Shown here: piece after piece, positions 53,338 through 63,089 of the stretch
Numbering within the stretch: position 1 is the first letter of the stretch
How the letters are laid out: each line of letters starts with the position of its first letter
Assembly (NCBI RefSeq): GCF_026914185.1
Contig: NC_070560.1
Location: 2,285,501 to 2,349,500 of the forward strand
DNA from: Puccinia triticina
Taxonomy: Eukaryota; Basidiomycota; Pucciniomycetes; Pucciniales; Pucciniaceae
DNA: 64,000 bases
Direction of reading: 5' to 3'
Program-made: the position numbers and the translations under genes
Notes under the pieces: generated by a model
What the model saw: the letters and a program-made list of their open reading frames with translations, nothing else
What the model was told of the DNA's origin: nothing
Databases searched by the model: none

Positions 53338-55089
53338 ATGGGCTCAAGTCATGAAGGCAGCGAACACCTTGGAACAAGCCTACAATCAGATGTAGATAGA
53401 GATTTTATTTTTCACATGTTTGATAATTTGTATGGAAACTTGTCTACTTTACATAGTAACTCTAGTAACCAATATAAATTTACAAACTCTAAAATTGTGG
53501 AATGTCATACTTCTGTTATTAACACCCTTGAGTCTGCTGTTAGCCGAGCAATAAAAATGTCTCAAGAATACTTTGTTAAAATTCCTGAGTTTCGCCAGGA
53601 CATAGGAGAACTTAAGAATAACCTCAGTAAGGTAACAACAAACCTAGAAAATCAGGCTGAGATCCATCAGAGTCTGCAAGACAAACTTACTGATATTGAT
53701 ATTGGTATGGCGGACTTTAAAAGTCAATTGTTAACCACTTTGAAAACTGAGGTTATCAAAGAAAACAGAGAGCGTGGAGACCACCAATCCGCCCAGTTAC
53801 AAATCTTGATAGATTTAGTAAGTCATCAAGAGGATAACATGAAAGAGATTATGAATAAAATCAATACCTCTACTGCGGAGAAAATGGAGGACTTCCCGTC
53901 GAGTCTGGGAGCCTCCCAGATCTCAATTTACACAACGCAACTCTTAATTTTCAGGATCAAGGAAAATGTTTTCTTAAGCCTGTAGTTTGTTGCTCTCATG
54001 TGTGCTGTTCGTGGTTTTGGTAGGTGTCTTAATTTAGGAATTAGAGAGGCATTTAGAGCTCTCTAAATGCCGACGGGAAGTCCTCCAATTAGCTCTCTGA
54101 AACAAGAGATAAAAACTCTTAAACAAAATGTAGCGGGAATACAAACTCCCCCGCACCTGAGTCGTAACCCTGAAACTTCTCAGATGGAGGAATTCATTTT
54201 CAACAATCCTCTGCTAAATACCAGAAGCAGAGTGTTTCAACACCAAGAGAGATCTTTACCTCCCAAAGAAGAGGAACCAACTGCTCCGCCCTGGCAAAAT
54301 GCTGCTAGTGATTCTCAACCATACCAAGAACAACCTAGACAGACCACTTCCTTTTTGAATAGTTTGTATGCAGTAACCAAATGCAAACTAATGCCGCCAA
54401 TGAAAGAATGGCCTAAATTCTCCGGAGAAGGAGAATATGATCATATCTACTTCATGGATTATGTAGATCATCTCCTTGAGTGTTACAAAGCTACTGATGA
54501 AGTAGTAACCTCCAGATTGCCAAGGTTGTTTGAAGGAGTAGCTTTAGACTGGTTCTTCAGAAAAAAGAAATCTGTCGGAAAAATAAGCTGGGAAGAGTGC
54601 AAGAAACTGATCCACAAACAGTTTGGTACAGATGTCTGGGAGGATAAAATGCTAGCGGCATATGAAAATGATTTCTTTGATCCTGCTAAAGATGATCCTT
54701 ACAAATGGTGCCTAAGTCAGAAGAAAAAAATTGACTGTATCTACGACCAACCCTCTCAGAAATTTGTCACCAAGAAAATCTTGAAAAAGTGCCCTAATAA
54801 TCTAGAACATGATGTAATGTGCAGATTGAAAGATGCCGACGTTGATTTGTCTGAATTGGTAGCTACCATAGAAATAATTATTGTAGCCAAGAAATTAGAC
54901 AGAAGACCCAAAACGTACAAAGAAAGGCGTAATCTAGCTCCTAAAGAGAACATGGCCACAGACAAAAAGAATACAGAAATGCCTCCTAGGAAAACAGCTG
55001 GTATTGAGTGCTATAATTGTGGAGAGAAAGGCCATAAGAGACCTGATTGCCCTAAACCCCGTAAACGCATCAACAATATCGAAGTGTAG
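53338..55089 (+). pseudogene. gag: Chromovirus gag, broken by a foldback insertion
   Basis: The first part (53338-53884) is a helical, coiled-coil-like segment. The second part (54088-55089, same frame) has the capsid core (MKEWPKFSGEGEYDHIYFMD; RLPRLFEGVALDWFF; KLIHKQFGTD) and one zinc knuckle (CYNCGEKGHKRPDC). The insertion at 53885-54087 adds a stop at 53983-53985. A TAG at 55087-55089 separates gag from the protease in the same frame; it may be a mutation or a readthrough site. The 5' end overlaps ORF1. Confidence 0.75.
53885..54087. mobile_element. 203-bp foldback element in chromovirus gag
   Basis: A 17-bp arm TGGAGGACTTCCCGTCG (53885-53901) has a perfect inverted copy at 54071-54087. 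A second internal hairpin, GGCATTTAGAG/CTCTAAATGCC, abuts the right arm. It interrupts the gag frame with a stop. Confidence 0.72.
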
Positions 55090-55841
55090 TCGGAAGAAGA
55101 TGATTTATCTGATACGGGCTCCCAATTCGACATTGTCAGTATGCAGCCGGAAGTAGGAGATTGCTTGGATGACGCTGAAATTAATGCCAAATGCAATGTA
55201 ATACAAGCTGATCTGGGTGATCCCTTGCATATCACTGTAATCCAAGGAGATTCCAATTTGCCACAGAAATGGAACTCCTCGCTAGGAATTGGTCACGTAT
55301 CAGATGCAAAACTGATGACAAATAAGCCAGAAGAAGGCATGAGTTATACTCTGGGAAAAACTAGCTATACAACAGTTATCTTTGATGGGAAAGAAGTCAG
55401 AGCTCTTTTAGACATTGGAGCATTTTTTTCTTGCACTAGTACCAATTTACTAGACTCTTGTTACCCTGACTGGAAGAATAACCTTCTCCCCACTCCCAAA
55501 GCTAAATTTAGCAGTTGTAACTCAGCCCTTAAACCAATAGAGATAATTAAGTTACCTCTTATTTTCCCGCACACAAAAGGATCTTTGAGATTACACGTGG
55601 AATTTGTAGTCCTAGAAGATTCTGTGTGTGATTACCTCATCATCGGAAATGATACATTCTGCTTGTATGGAATAGATGTGATTCAAAGCAAAAACAGATA
55701 CTACACAATAGGTGGTGATTGGAAACAAAAGTTTGAGATATGTAACATCAGCTTTCAGAACCCTCTGGGACAAGACCATGAAGATAAGGAATTGAAGAAA
55801 TTCCGACAAGATTATATGTCTCAAGCTGCCATCAGTAGTAA
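55090..55841 (+). pseudogene. Chromovirus protease segment, active site altered
   Basis: It continues the gag frame after the TAG. The active-site region reads RALLDIGAFFSCTS. DTG or DSG is expected, so DIG (ATT in place of ACT) would be inactive. The later flap part has CDYLIIGNDTFCLYGIDV. The frame then runs into the 55842 insertion and resumes in frame at 59140. Confidence 0.75.
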
Positions 55842-56169
55842 TGTAAAACCCCCGCGCCGGAGGCGCCGCGGATTTCACAAGCCTTTCACAAGACTCCACT
55901 TCGATCCGATATAGCCTGTTCCCCGGTCTCATCCTAGCTCAGCAGAGATCCCGACTGACTACTCATCTCTCCTGAGCTAGGTGAGCCTCCCCTTTTCATT
56001 CTTCCATTTCCCTTCCACTTAGTTGTATATAGAGCAGAGATCCCAACTGACTACTCATCTCTCCTGAGCTAGACGTGCAATACAAGCCCCACGTTGGTAT
56101 CAGAACTCCTGAGACCCTCGTCTCTCCTGTGCCAACCCTCTAGCCCAGTGAAGAGCTTCGGCTCTTACA
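55842..56169 (+). repeat. 5' LTR of gag-only element
   Basis: 328 bp from TGTAAAAC to GGCTCTTACA. It has internal repeats of GCAGAGATCCC(G/A)ACTGACTAC (55936 and 56033). A GGTATCAGAAC word at 56095 resembles an initiator-tRNA primer site but lies inside the LTR. Confidence 0.93.
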
Positions 56170-56457
56170 CTTTTTTTTTCTGATCCCGACGAAGGATTTT
56201 TTTTTTTTTTCTTCTTCTTCCTTTCTCTCGACTCATTCCGAACTTGATTGCAACGGACCCGTTCGACTGACGACAGGATCTTGACTACTCCGTTGCATGG
56301 ACTACACGAACTAAACGAACTACCGAACTGCCCGCATTTTTTTTCCCGAACTCACGAACTCCTGGACTCATCGAGTTCTCCTAACTCTTCCTCTTGACCC
56401 CAGCCAAAGTTGCCGATCTACAACTTCTTCTCCTCACTCAACAGTGGACAGCTCATG

Positions 56458-58486
56458 TCCACTCGACGAACGATTTCGTCCGATCAACTCCTTCCCTTGA
56501 CCGATCCCGAGGATATCCTACGGCGGGCACGAGCCGAACAAAGGAGGCTTCAGCAAGCGGCGTCGACCGCGGCCCAACTCAACAGTCCCCTAGAAGCCAC
56601 GGAAACCGAATCAATCGCGCCCCACGCGTTTGCTCCACTGATAGTAGGCTCCGCACCAGCGTCGCTCCCTTCTGGTGTACAACTCGCCCTCACGGTAGAC
56701 CCTCAAGAACCACTCCCCACACCCGGCCCGGACCCGCAGGACCCGGCGGAAGACTCCTCCCCAATGATTCCCCCCTCCATGACCGACTCTAGCCTCCAAG
56801 CCCCGCCGAACACGACTACAACGGGCGCCTCGGGAGATCCTGGAGCGGGACAGGAAACCAAGCCGAAGGACTCAGGCCAACTGACAGACCCCAAAACAGG
56901 GTTCCAAACCGACCCCCCCCCCCCCCCGCCGCCACCCCCACCATCCAGCAGCCTCTCCACAAGGGATTGCATGAAGATGCTGATGTCCTCCCAACACGCC
57001 AGCATTACTCAGGCTCACGCGGATAGGGTGGAATATGCGGCCCGTCTGGCGAGAGCTGAGGAGGCCGCCGCCAATCGTACAGCCCGACTGGAGGAGGCAT
57101 TCGCAAGCCTCCTGGATAGCTCCCTGGCTTCGGGTTGGTTCACAGCTACACCAAGGGACCAAGTGGATCACCGTTGATTCAACACAACCAATGCGCCGAA
57201 GTACGTAGGTCCCTACATGGAGGTAGAGCCTTTTCTACTTTGGATCAACGCCGTGGAGATCTTCTTCACGTCAAAAGACGTCACCAACAACCACGACAAA
57301 CTCCTCATCATCGGCCGTCTAATTTCGGAAACGAACCTCTTGTCCTTCTTTCAAGCCGAGGCGCAGAAGATGACTGGAAGATCTTGGGCTGAAGTAAAGG
57401 CAGATCTGTTCGACGCGGCACTACCGTCACAATGGTTTTCCGACCTTCAGAGAGAGGTCCGCTACCTCAAGATGATGGACTCCGAGTCCTTTAATCAGTA
57501 CACAACCCGCGCGCAGACGCTCCAGCGGATGATTAACTTCAACGGCACCTCACTCACCGACTTCCAGCTCGCGGAGGGGATGACATTTGGTCTTCCCCAA
57601 GAGCTTGAGAACGAAGTCAAGAAGCTGGACATACTCAAGCCAGAGGAGTTCAAATTCAAAGAATTCGTCAGGAGGGTAGGGAACTGTTACGACGCAATGC
57701 CTAAGAAGACCCCACGCTCCCGTTTCGGAGGATCAAACTCGACAGCTCAACAAGGATCAACCCTGAGCTCCTTGCCCCGAGAGGAATACATCTGGCGGAT
57801 CCACTCGTACCTGGACTCGGTGGGTAAGTGCCATCATTGCAAACAATATTGCGGCAACGCGGCCGGCACTTGCCCTGGTCCGGCCTACCGCGGCCCCGTC
57901 GACGTTCCTCCCTCCTTCATCGTGCCTCCGAAGCCAGCAGACTACGTGGCCCCCAGGGCGTGGAACAAACCGCAGGCAACCGGAGCCAAGGTCGGGTTCT
58001 CACAACCTGGGCGCCCAACTGGTAAACCGGCAGGAGTAGCGGCAGTCGCCGACCAGGGGGACGACTTGCTGGACCCAACGGCCGTGATCAACGACGACAC
58101 CGACTTTGATGAGTATCACGCGGCGGCAATAACAACGGTTGACGACATAGAGTCCTCCCTCCGTGACGACACAGGCGTCGGACCGCCCGGCTTGTCCTTC
58201 GCCTCCGTTGCTGCTACAGCGACGGATTCAATCATTGAAGCGGAACGCCAAGCCTTCATGGAAGGCGAGGCGCTCATGCTGGACTACCCAGGATTTAACC
58301 CGGCCTTGCTCAACGAGCTGGCGGCGGAGTTCACCAAAGATGATTCGGCTGATGATGGGTACGTCCGGCCCCGTTCACCCCGGCAGACGAGACTCCATCA
58401 GTTCCACGCTGGTAGGTGCTTACGAGGCGCTGTTCATACAGGTCGGAGGATTGAACCACCAGGATTGCACCGGCGACCCCTAGCGC
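56458..58486 (+). pseudogene. gag: Gag of the non-autonomous LTR element, one in-frame stop
   Basis: The frame opens with ATG 56458 (MSTRRTISSDQLLPLTDPED) and runs to a TGA at 57175-57177. It then continues in the same frame through 57217 and onward. The N-terminal part is Pro/Thr/Ala-rich with a poly-Pro run (poly-C at 56911). The second part is a retrotransposon gag capsid (PFLLWINAVEIFFTSKDV; SWAEVKADLFDAALPSQWF; LTDFQLAEGMTFGLPQELEN) and a cysteine cluster CHHCKQYCGNAAGTC that is not a standard knuckle. The true C-terminus is uncertain (between 58480 and 58884). The TGA fits a CGA to TGA change. Confidence 0.75.
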
Positions 58487-58811
58487 CGACAACCGGCCTG
58501 ACTCCACACGATAGTACGCCCACCATCCGACTCCATTCAAAAATTCCAACATTTTTCGTCTGCGCAATAGAACCGACCATCAAATTGTCCGCTACCCACC
58601 CAACCAAAAAGCCCGCTTCCACTAAAAACACTCGCGACCGACCAAAGCCCCCCGCGACGCGCCCCACCGCACCGCCTTCCACTGCTCCAACCACTGCAAG
58701 CTCGCGACCATCCTCCTCTGCGACCCAAAAAAAATACCGTCGTGCCGCTCAACCGCCCTTGTCCCAATCAACCACTCAAGCTTCCTTCCCTTTCAATATA
58801 GGGGGGGAGAC

Positions 58812-59139
58812 TGTAAAACTCCCGCGCCGGAGGTGCCGCGGATTTCACAAGCCTTTCACAAGACTCCACTTCGATCCGATATAGCCTGTTCCCCGGTCTC
58901 ATCCTAGCTCAGCAGAGATCCCGACTGACTACTCATCTCTCCTGAGCTAGGTGAGCCTCCCCTTTTCATTCTTCCATTTCCCTTCCACTTAGTTGTATAT
59001 AGAGCAGAGATCCCAACTGACTACTCATCTCTCCTGAGCTAGACGTGCAATACAAGCCCCACGTTGGTATCAGAACTCCTGAGACCCTCGTCTCTCCTGT
59101 GCCAACCCTCTAGCCCAGTGAAGAGCTTCGGCTCTTACA
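58812..59139 (+). repeat. 3' LTR of gag-only element
   Basis: 328 bp, matching 55842-56169 except at about two positions (C/T near base 9 and in GGAGG(C/T)GCCG). Confidence 0.93.
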
Positions 59140-60560
59140 AGTAACCTGACCGCGGAGCAACAATCAGCTGTGTTAAAAGTCTGCTTTGAGCATGAAGAAG
59201 CTTTCTGTACAAAAGAAGAACCCATAGGGAATATCTCAGGACACGATATTGAGATAGAACTTACGTGTCAACCCCCTTACCCTCCTGCGTTAAGGAGAGC
59301 AGCATATCCTTTGAGCCCCAAGTCTTGTGAAGCTCTAGAAATTCAAATCAAAGAACTATTAGAACTTAAGGTTTTGAGGAAAGTAGGCCACAATGAACAA
59401 GTGGAAATAACTACGCCAGTGATTATAGCATGGCATAACAAAAAGTCCCGTATGGTAGGAGACTTCCAAGCCCTCAATAATTACACCAAGGCAGATAATT
59501 ATCCTATTCCAAGGATAGATCATTCACTACATAATTTGGCAAAAGCTAAATACATTACCACAATGGATGTGCTTAAAGGATTCCATCAAATACCCATTAA
59601 AGAGGAAAGCAGACAATTTATGAGAATAATATGTCATCTAGGAGACTATGAATATTTAAGAATGCCATTTGGTATAAAAAATGCTCCTTTGCACTTCCAG
59701 CGTATGATGGAAACAATATTTGGATCCTTTATTAGACAAAGTTGGATGATGATATACATAGATGACATTATCATATATTCTACCAACTGGGAGGATCATT
59801 TAGAAAAAATAAGTCTGGTCCTCCGTACAGCTATCACAGCAGGCTTGAAAATGTCAATCAAGAAATGTAATTTTGGTTTTCAAGAACTCAAGGCTTTAGG
59901 TCATATAGTCTCCGGATTATCTCTAGCCATAGATCAGAACAGAGTAGCCGCAGTTCTGCTTAAACCTATGCCGCAGAAAATGACAGAAATGCAGTCATTT
60001 CTGGGATTTTGTAGTTACTACAGACAGCATATCTCTAAATTTTCAAACATCTCAAAAAGTCTATACAAGCTATGTAGCAAAGATATCTTCTTTGAGATGA
60101 CGTACAAGAGAGTAGAGAAATATGAGCAACTAAAGAGGCTCATTACCACAGCTCCCATACTGGCGCAACCAGACTACTCTTTGCCATTTATACTGTACAG
60201 AGATGCTTGCTTTGAAGGTGTAGGAGCGGCTTTACATCAGGAATTCATAATTGATAGAATTCCGGTAGAAAAACCTGTTCTGTTTATTTCTAGACAAGTC
60301 CAGAAAACAGAAATGAGATATGGAGCCAGCCAGATGGAATGTTTATGTCTTGTATGGGCCTTGGAGAAACTACACTATTACCTGGAAGGTTGTAAAATCA
60401 TTGTAGTTACAGATTGTATAGCAGTGCGGACTTTAATGAACATGAAGACGCCTAACCGTCACATGCTAAGGTGGCAAATTGCAATACAACAGTACAGAGG
60501 ACATATGACCATTATCCATAGGGCTGGAGCTAAGCATACTAATGCCGATGGACTGGGGCT
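59140..60560 (+). pseudogene. pol: Chromovirus reverse transcriptase and RNase H
   Basis: It resumes in frame after the gag-only insertion. RT motifs are KKSRMVGDFQALNNYT, EYLRMPFGIKNAPLHFQ and the active site YIDDIIIYS. RNase H starts around ILYRDACFEGVGAALHQ and has SQMECLCLVWALEKLHYYLE. At about 60552 the expected NADGL-SRW stretch is disrupted and the frame changes, consistent with a small deletion of about 8 bp, so RT-RH and integrase are no longer in one frame. Confidence 0.88.
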
Positions 60561-61461
60561 TTGCCTAATACGCCAGATAATCCTGCCTATGATCCGGAGG
60601 ATGAGGATGTATTCCCCATTTTGGGCATCCATGTATGTGACATTGATGATGCATTCTTTGAAGAAGTCAGAATCAGCTATAGTGAAGATTTGGAACTTCT
60701 CAAGTTGATCAATATCCTGGATAATGAAAACAGTGCTCCAGAATTGATTGCTAGCTTACCAGAATACCTATTGACCCCATACAAAGCAGGAAAGTTTACC
60801 CTGTTAGATGGCATAATATACTTTAGACATAGACATTCCAGTGTGATAGTCCTGAGTAAAGAAAATCACATTAAAAATATGTTGTATGAATGCCATGACA
60901 ATGCTGGTGCAGGTCACTTCTCTGAGGATAGAACCTTGGAAAGGATCAAACAGACAGCCTGGTGGGTTGATTGGAAAATTCAAACTAAAGCATATGTTAA
61001 ATCCTATGAAACATGCCAAAAAGCCAATAAACAGAATGGAAAAAGATTTGGACTATTGCAGACCATAGCAGAACCCAAAACTAGGTGGGAAATCATCAAC
61101 ATGGACTTTGTGACAGGACTACCACCGGGAGGAGCCTTCTCTTATAACTCTGTCCTAGTGGTAGTAGATAGATTTTCCAAGAGAGCTAGGTTTATACCAC
61201 ATCACAAAGATGATACCGCTATGGAGGTAGCTATGTTATTCTGGAACAGAATCATGGCTGACTTGGGTATCCCAAAAATTATTATCAGTGACAGAGATCC
61301 AAAATTTACGTCAGAATTTTGGAGAAATCTTCACGATATGCTGGGTACCAAATTAGCCTTCTCAACTGTGTATCATCCACAAACGGATGGCCTAGCAGAA
61401 AGAATGATCCAGACACTGGAAGATCTTCTACAAAGATTTTGCGCCTTTGGGCTGGAATTGA
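60561..61461 (+). pseudogene. Chromovirus integrase, N-terminal and core parts
   Basis: The zinc site has [13 protein letters not shown] and [12 protein letters not shown], where the first Cys of the usual CxxC is Tyr (likely G to A). The core keeps all three acidic residues: D in [12 protein letters not shown] in [11 protein letters not shown] and E in GLAERMIQT. The frame ends at the 61462 insertion after CAFGLEL. Confidence 0.85.
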
Positions 61462-61686
61462 AGGGCCTGTACCATAGCGGCTCAAAAAGCTGTTTTTCGG
61501 CCGGAAAACGACTTTCCCCTCAAAAACGTGTACCACAGCACCTGTTTCTGGGGGAAATCAGAACTCGTTTTTCGCTCAAAACAATCAATTTCCAGAAACA
61601 GGTCTGACCCTGTTTCTCATGTGTGTTTTCCTTCTGCTGAGCCCCCTCCAACCAAGACACCGGGGCCTCTCTCGGCCAATGCAACA

Positions 61687-61755
61687 TGTGTATTGGTCTC
61701 TCTCTCATCTCAGACCAATGCAACATATGTATTGGTCCATCTCTCACCTCGGACC
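61687..61755. repeat. Direct repeat with AATGCAACAT(G/A)TGTATTGGTC
   Basis: Two copies of about 45 bp lie in a row (61679 and 61719), each with CCAATGCAACAT, TGTATTGGTC and CTCTCTCA-type sequence. Related TGTATTGGTCT words recur at 62047 and 62091. Confidence 0.8.
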
Positions 61756-61800
61756 GACCCATGATCACCTTGGACCAAGCCAACAACTCGGTCCGTCTAT

Positions 61801-62023
61801 CCTCCCAGACTGATATTATCAGTCTGAGAGGAGTTCTCTCCTTCCTCTCCAACCGATACAACCAGATTGGTTGGAGAGGAAGAGAGAGGGTTCTGCCACC
61901 GATACTATGTATCAAGTAGCTCTCTCCCCCTTCCTCTCGGACCGTTCTATTGGATCGGTCCGAGAGGAATCCTCCCCTTCTTCCTCTCTGCCCGATAAAT
62001 TGGTCCAAGAGGAAGAAGGGGAG
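61801..62023. repeat. Array of four consecutive perfect hairpins
   Basis: Hairpin 1: CAGACTGATA with its inverse, 61806-61826. Hairpin 2: CTTCCTCTCCAACC at 61841-61854 with its inverse at 61869-61882. Hairpin 3: TTCCTCTCGGACCG at 61931-61944 with its inverse at 61956-61969. Hairpin 4: CTCCCCTTCTTCCTCT at 61972-61987 with its inverse at 62008-62023. All arms are perfect and loops are 1-20 nt. Arms 2-4 share the CTTCCTCT core. Confidence 0.92.
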
Positions 62024-62313
62024 TGTTCCCCTCAGATTGATACATTGTATTGGTCTGATGGGATCTCATCTTGGAACAATACACAATGAATGTATTGGTC
62101 TAGTGTTGAGGACCTTCCATCCCCCCCAGACCCATGTGTTATGTATTTATGTATGAACATACACAGTTTGGGCCGGGAGAGAAGTGGAGGAAGCCTGCAG
62201 TTGTGGTACACGATTATGGGAGGCTGTTTTTACCTCTTGCTAAACTGAATATTGAAAAAAAGAAAACTGTTTTCCTCGCACGGGAAAAACAGATTTCGTA
62301 TGGTACAGGCCCT

Positions 62314-63050
62314 AAAAATAGTGACAGGTATACACATGACTGCGTTAATCTACTCCCTGCCCTAGAAATGGCCTACAATAGTAGTAAGCACTCTACTACT
62401 AAGGAAGCGCCGTATATCTTAGAAAGGGGTTGGATTCCCAGACTACCTAAAGACACTCTTAATGATAAATTGCCACTAGCACATCCTACAGCTTGAGACT
62501 TTAAACAGATGCTAGAAGCCGCAAATAAACATGCTGCTAAATGCGTTCAAGAAGCGGCTGAGTACAGTAAGATGCGTTGGGACAAGAGTCATAAAGAACC
62601 AGAATTCTGTATAGGAGAAAAAGTACTTCTTTCTACAGTAAATTTTAACAATTTGGGAGGTTGTAGAAAACTCAAACCCGCCTTTGTAGGAACATTTGTA
62701 ATCAAAAACTTACACGGTAAAAATGCAGTGGAAGTGATTCTTACAGAGGAATTCAGCAGGAAACATCCCGTATTTCCGGTGAGCCTAATAAAAAGATATG
62801 TTCACAGAGAAAATGAACCAGTCCCTAAACCTTTGCCCGTACCAATAGAGGAGCCACCTACAAAGGAGCAAATTAAAGTACATAAGATCCTCAAAGATAA
62901 AAAAAGAGAGAGTTTTAGGTAAAGATACGAGGTTATACCTAGTAAGATACAGAAACCAGTCAGCAGATAAAGATGAATGGCTACCCAAGAATAATATCCC
63001 GGCTGGAGCAATTCACCTGCGCAACTACAGAGTTTCTAAGCGTAAATAGC
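62314..63050 (+). pseudogene. Chromovirus integrase C-terminus with chromodomain
   Basis: After the insertion the frame reads YTHDCVNLLPALEMAYNSSK and ERGWIPRLP, then a TGA at 62494-62496, then onward in the same frame to a GPY-type module (LKPAFVGTFVIKNL, HPVFPVSLIKRY). A frameshift at the A-run near 62900 leads to a chromodomain-like tail (RLYLVRYRNQSADKDEWLP, then NIPAGAIHLRNYR) ending at about 63050. The chromodomain marks the element as a chromovirus, a group that uses this module to choose heterochromatin as target. Confidence 0.82.
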
Positions 63051-63078
63051 ACAGCTAATTTACGAGTAACTTATCTTG

Positions 63079-63089
63079 GTGAGAGGGAA
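63079..63089 (+). other. Polypurine tract of the chromovirus
   Basis: GGTGAGAGGGAA directly precedes the right LTR start (TGTCAG at 63090). Confidence 0.75.

Larger units (their letters stand above)
42580..53395 (+). pseudogene. Chromovirus ORF1 upstream of gag, spliced, split by the inner element
   Basis: Exon-like blocks at about 42580-42823, 42905-42980, 43060-43108, 43181-43251 and 43311-43715 are separated by short GT-AG introns (donors GTAAGT, GTAAGT, GTAAGT, GTTAGT). An early in-frame TGA at about 42718 suggests decay or a different first-exon frame. The last exon continues after the 43716-53239 insertion. When one target copy (ACGG) is counted, the frame is open to a TAG at 53393-53395. 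The protein is charged and helical (PEELEEEQIQLIKDLVYAHQ), with no domain that I recognise. Chromoviruses normally start with gag, so an extra spliced ORF is unusual. Confidence 0.5.
55842..59139 (+). mobile_element. Gag-only non-autonomous LTR element (3.3 kb)
   Basis: Two 328-bp LTRs (55842-56169, 58812-59139) differ at about two sites. AGTAA flanks both ends (55837-55841 and 59140-59144), a perfect 5-bp target duplication. A purine tract (TAGGGGGGGAGAC) precedes the right LTR. Inside there is a gag-like frame and no protease, RT or integrase. It must have used another element's enzymes. It is inserted in the protease-RT linker of the chromovirus. Confidence 0.92.
61462..62313. mobile_element. 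852-bp TIR element carrying a hairpin array
   Basis: The 15-bp terminal inverted repeat AGGGCCTGTACCATA lies at 61462-61476 and, inverted, at 62299-62313. Just inside, both ends hold TGTTTTTC words in opposite orientation, as in CTGTTTTTCGGCC against CTGTTTTTCCCGT. It lacks a transposase. It splits the integrase frame, which resumes as YTHDCVNLLPALEMAYNSSK. I could not find a clean target duplication. The ends resemble hAT or Harbinger families but the class is open. Confidence 0.82.

Noticed and set aside
61801..62023. Possible CRISPR-like array
   Set aside because: Units are hairpins with different arms, no constant direct repeat with unique spacers, and the host is a eukaryote.
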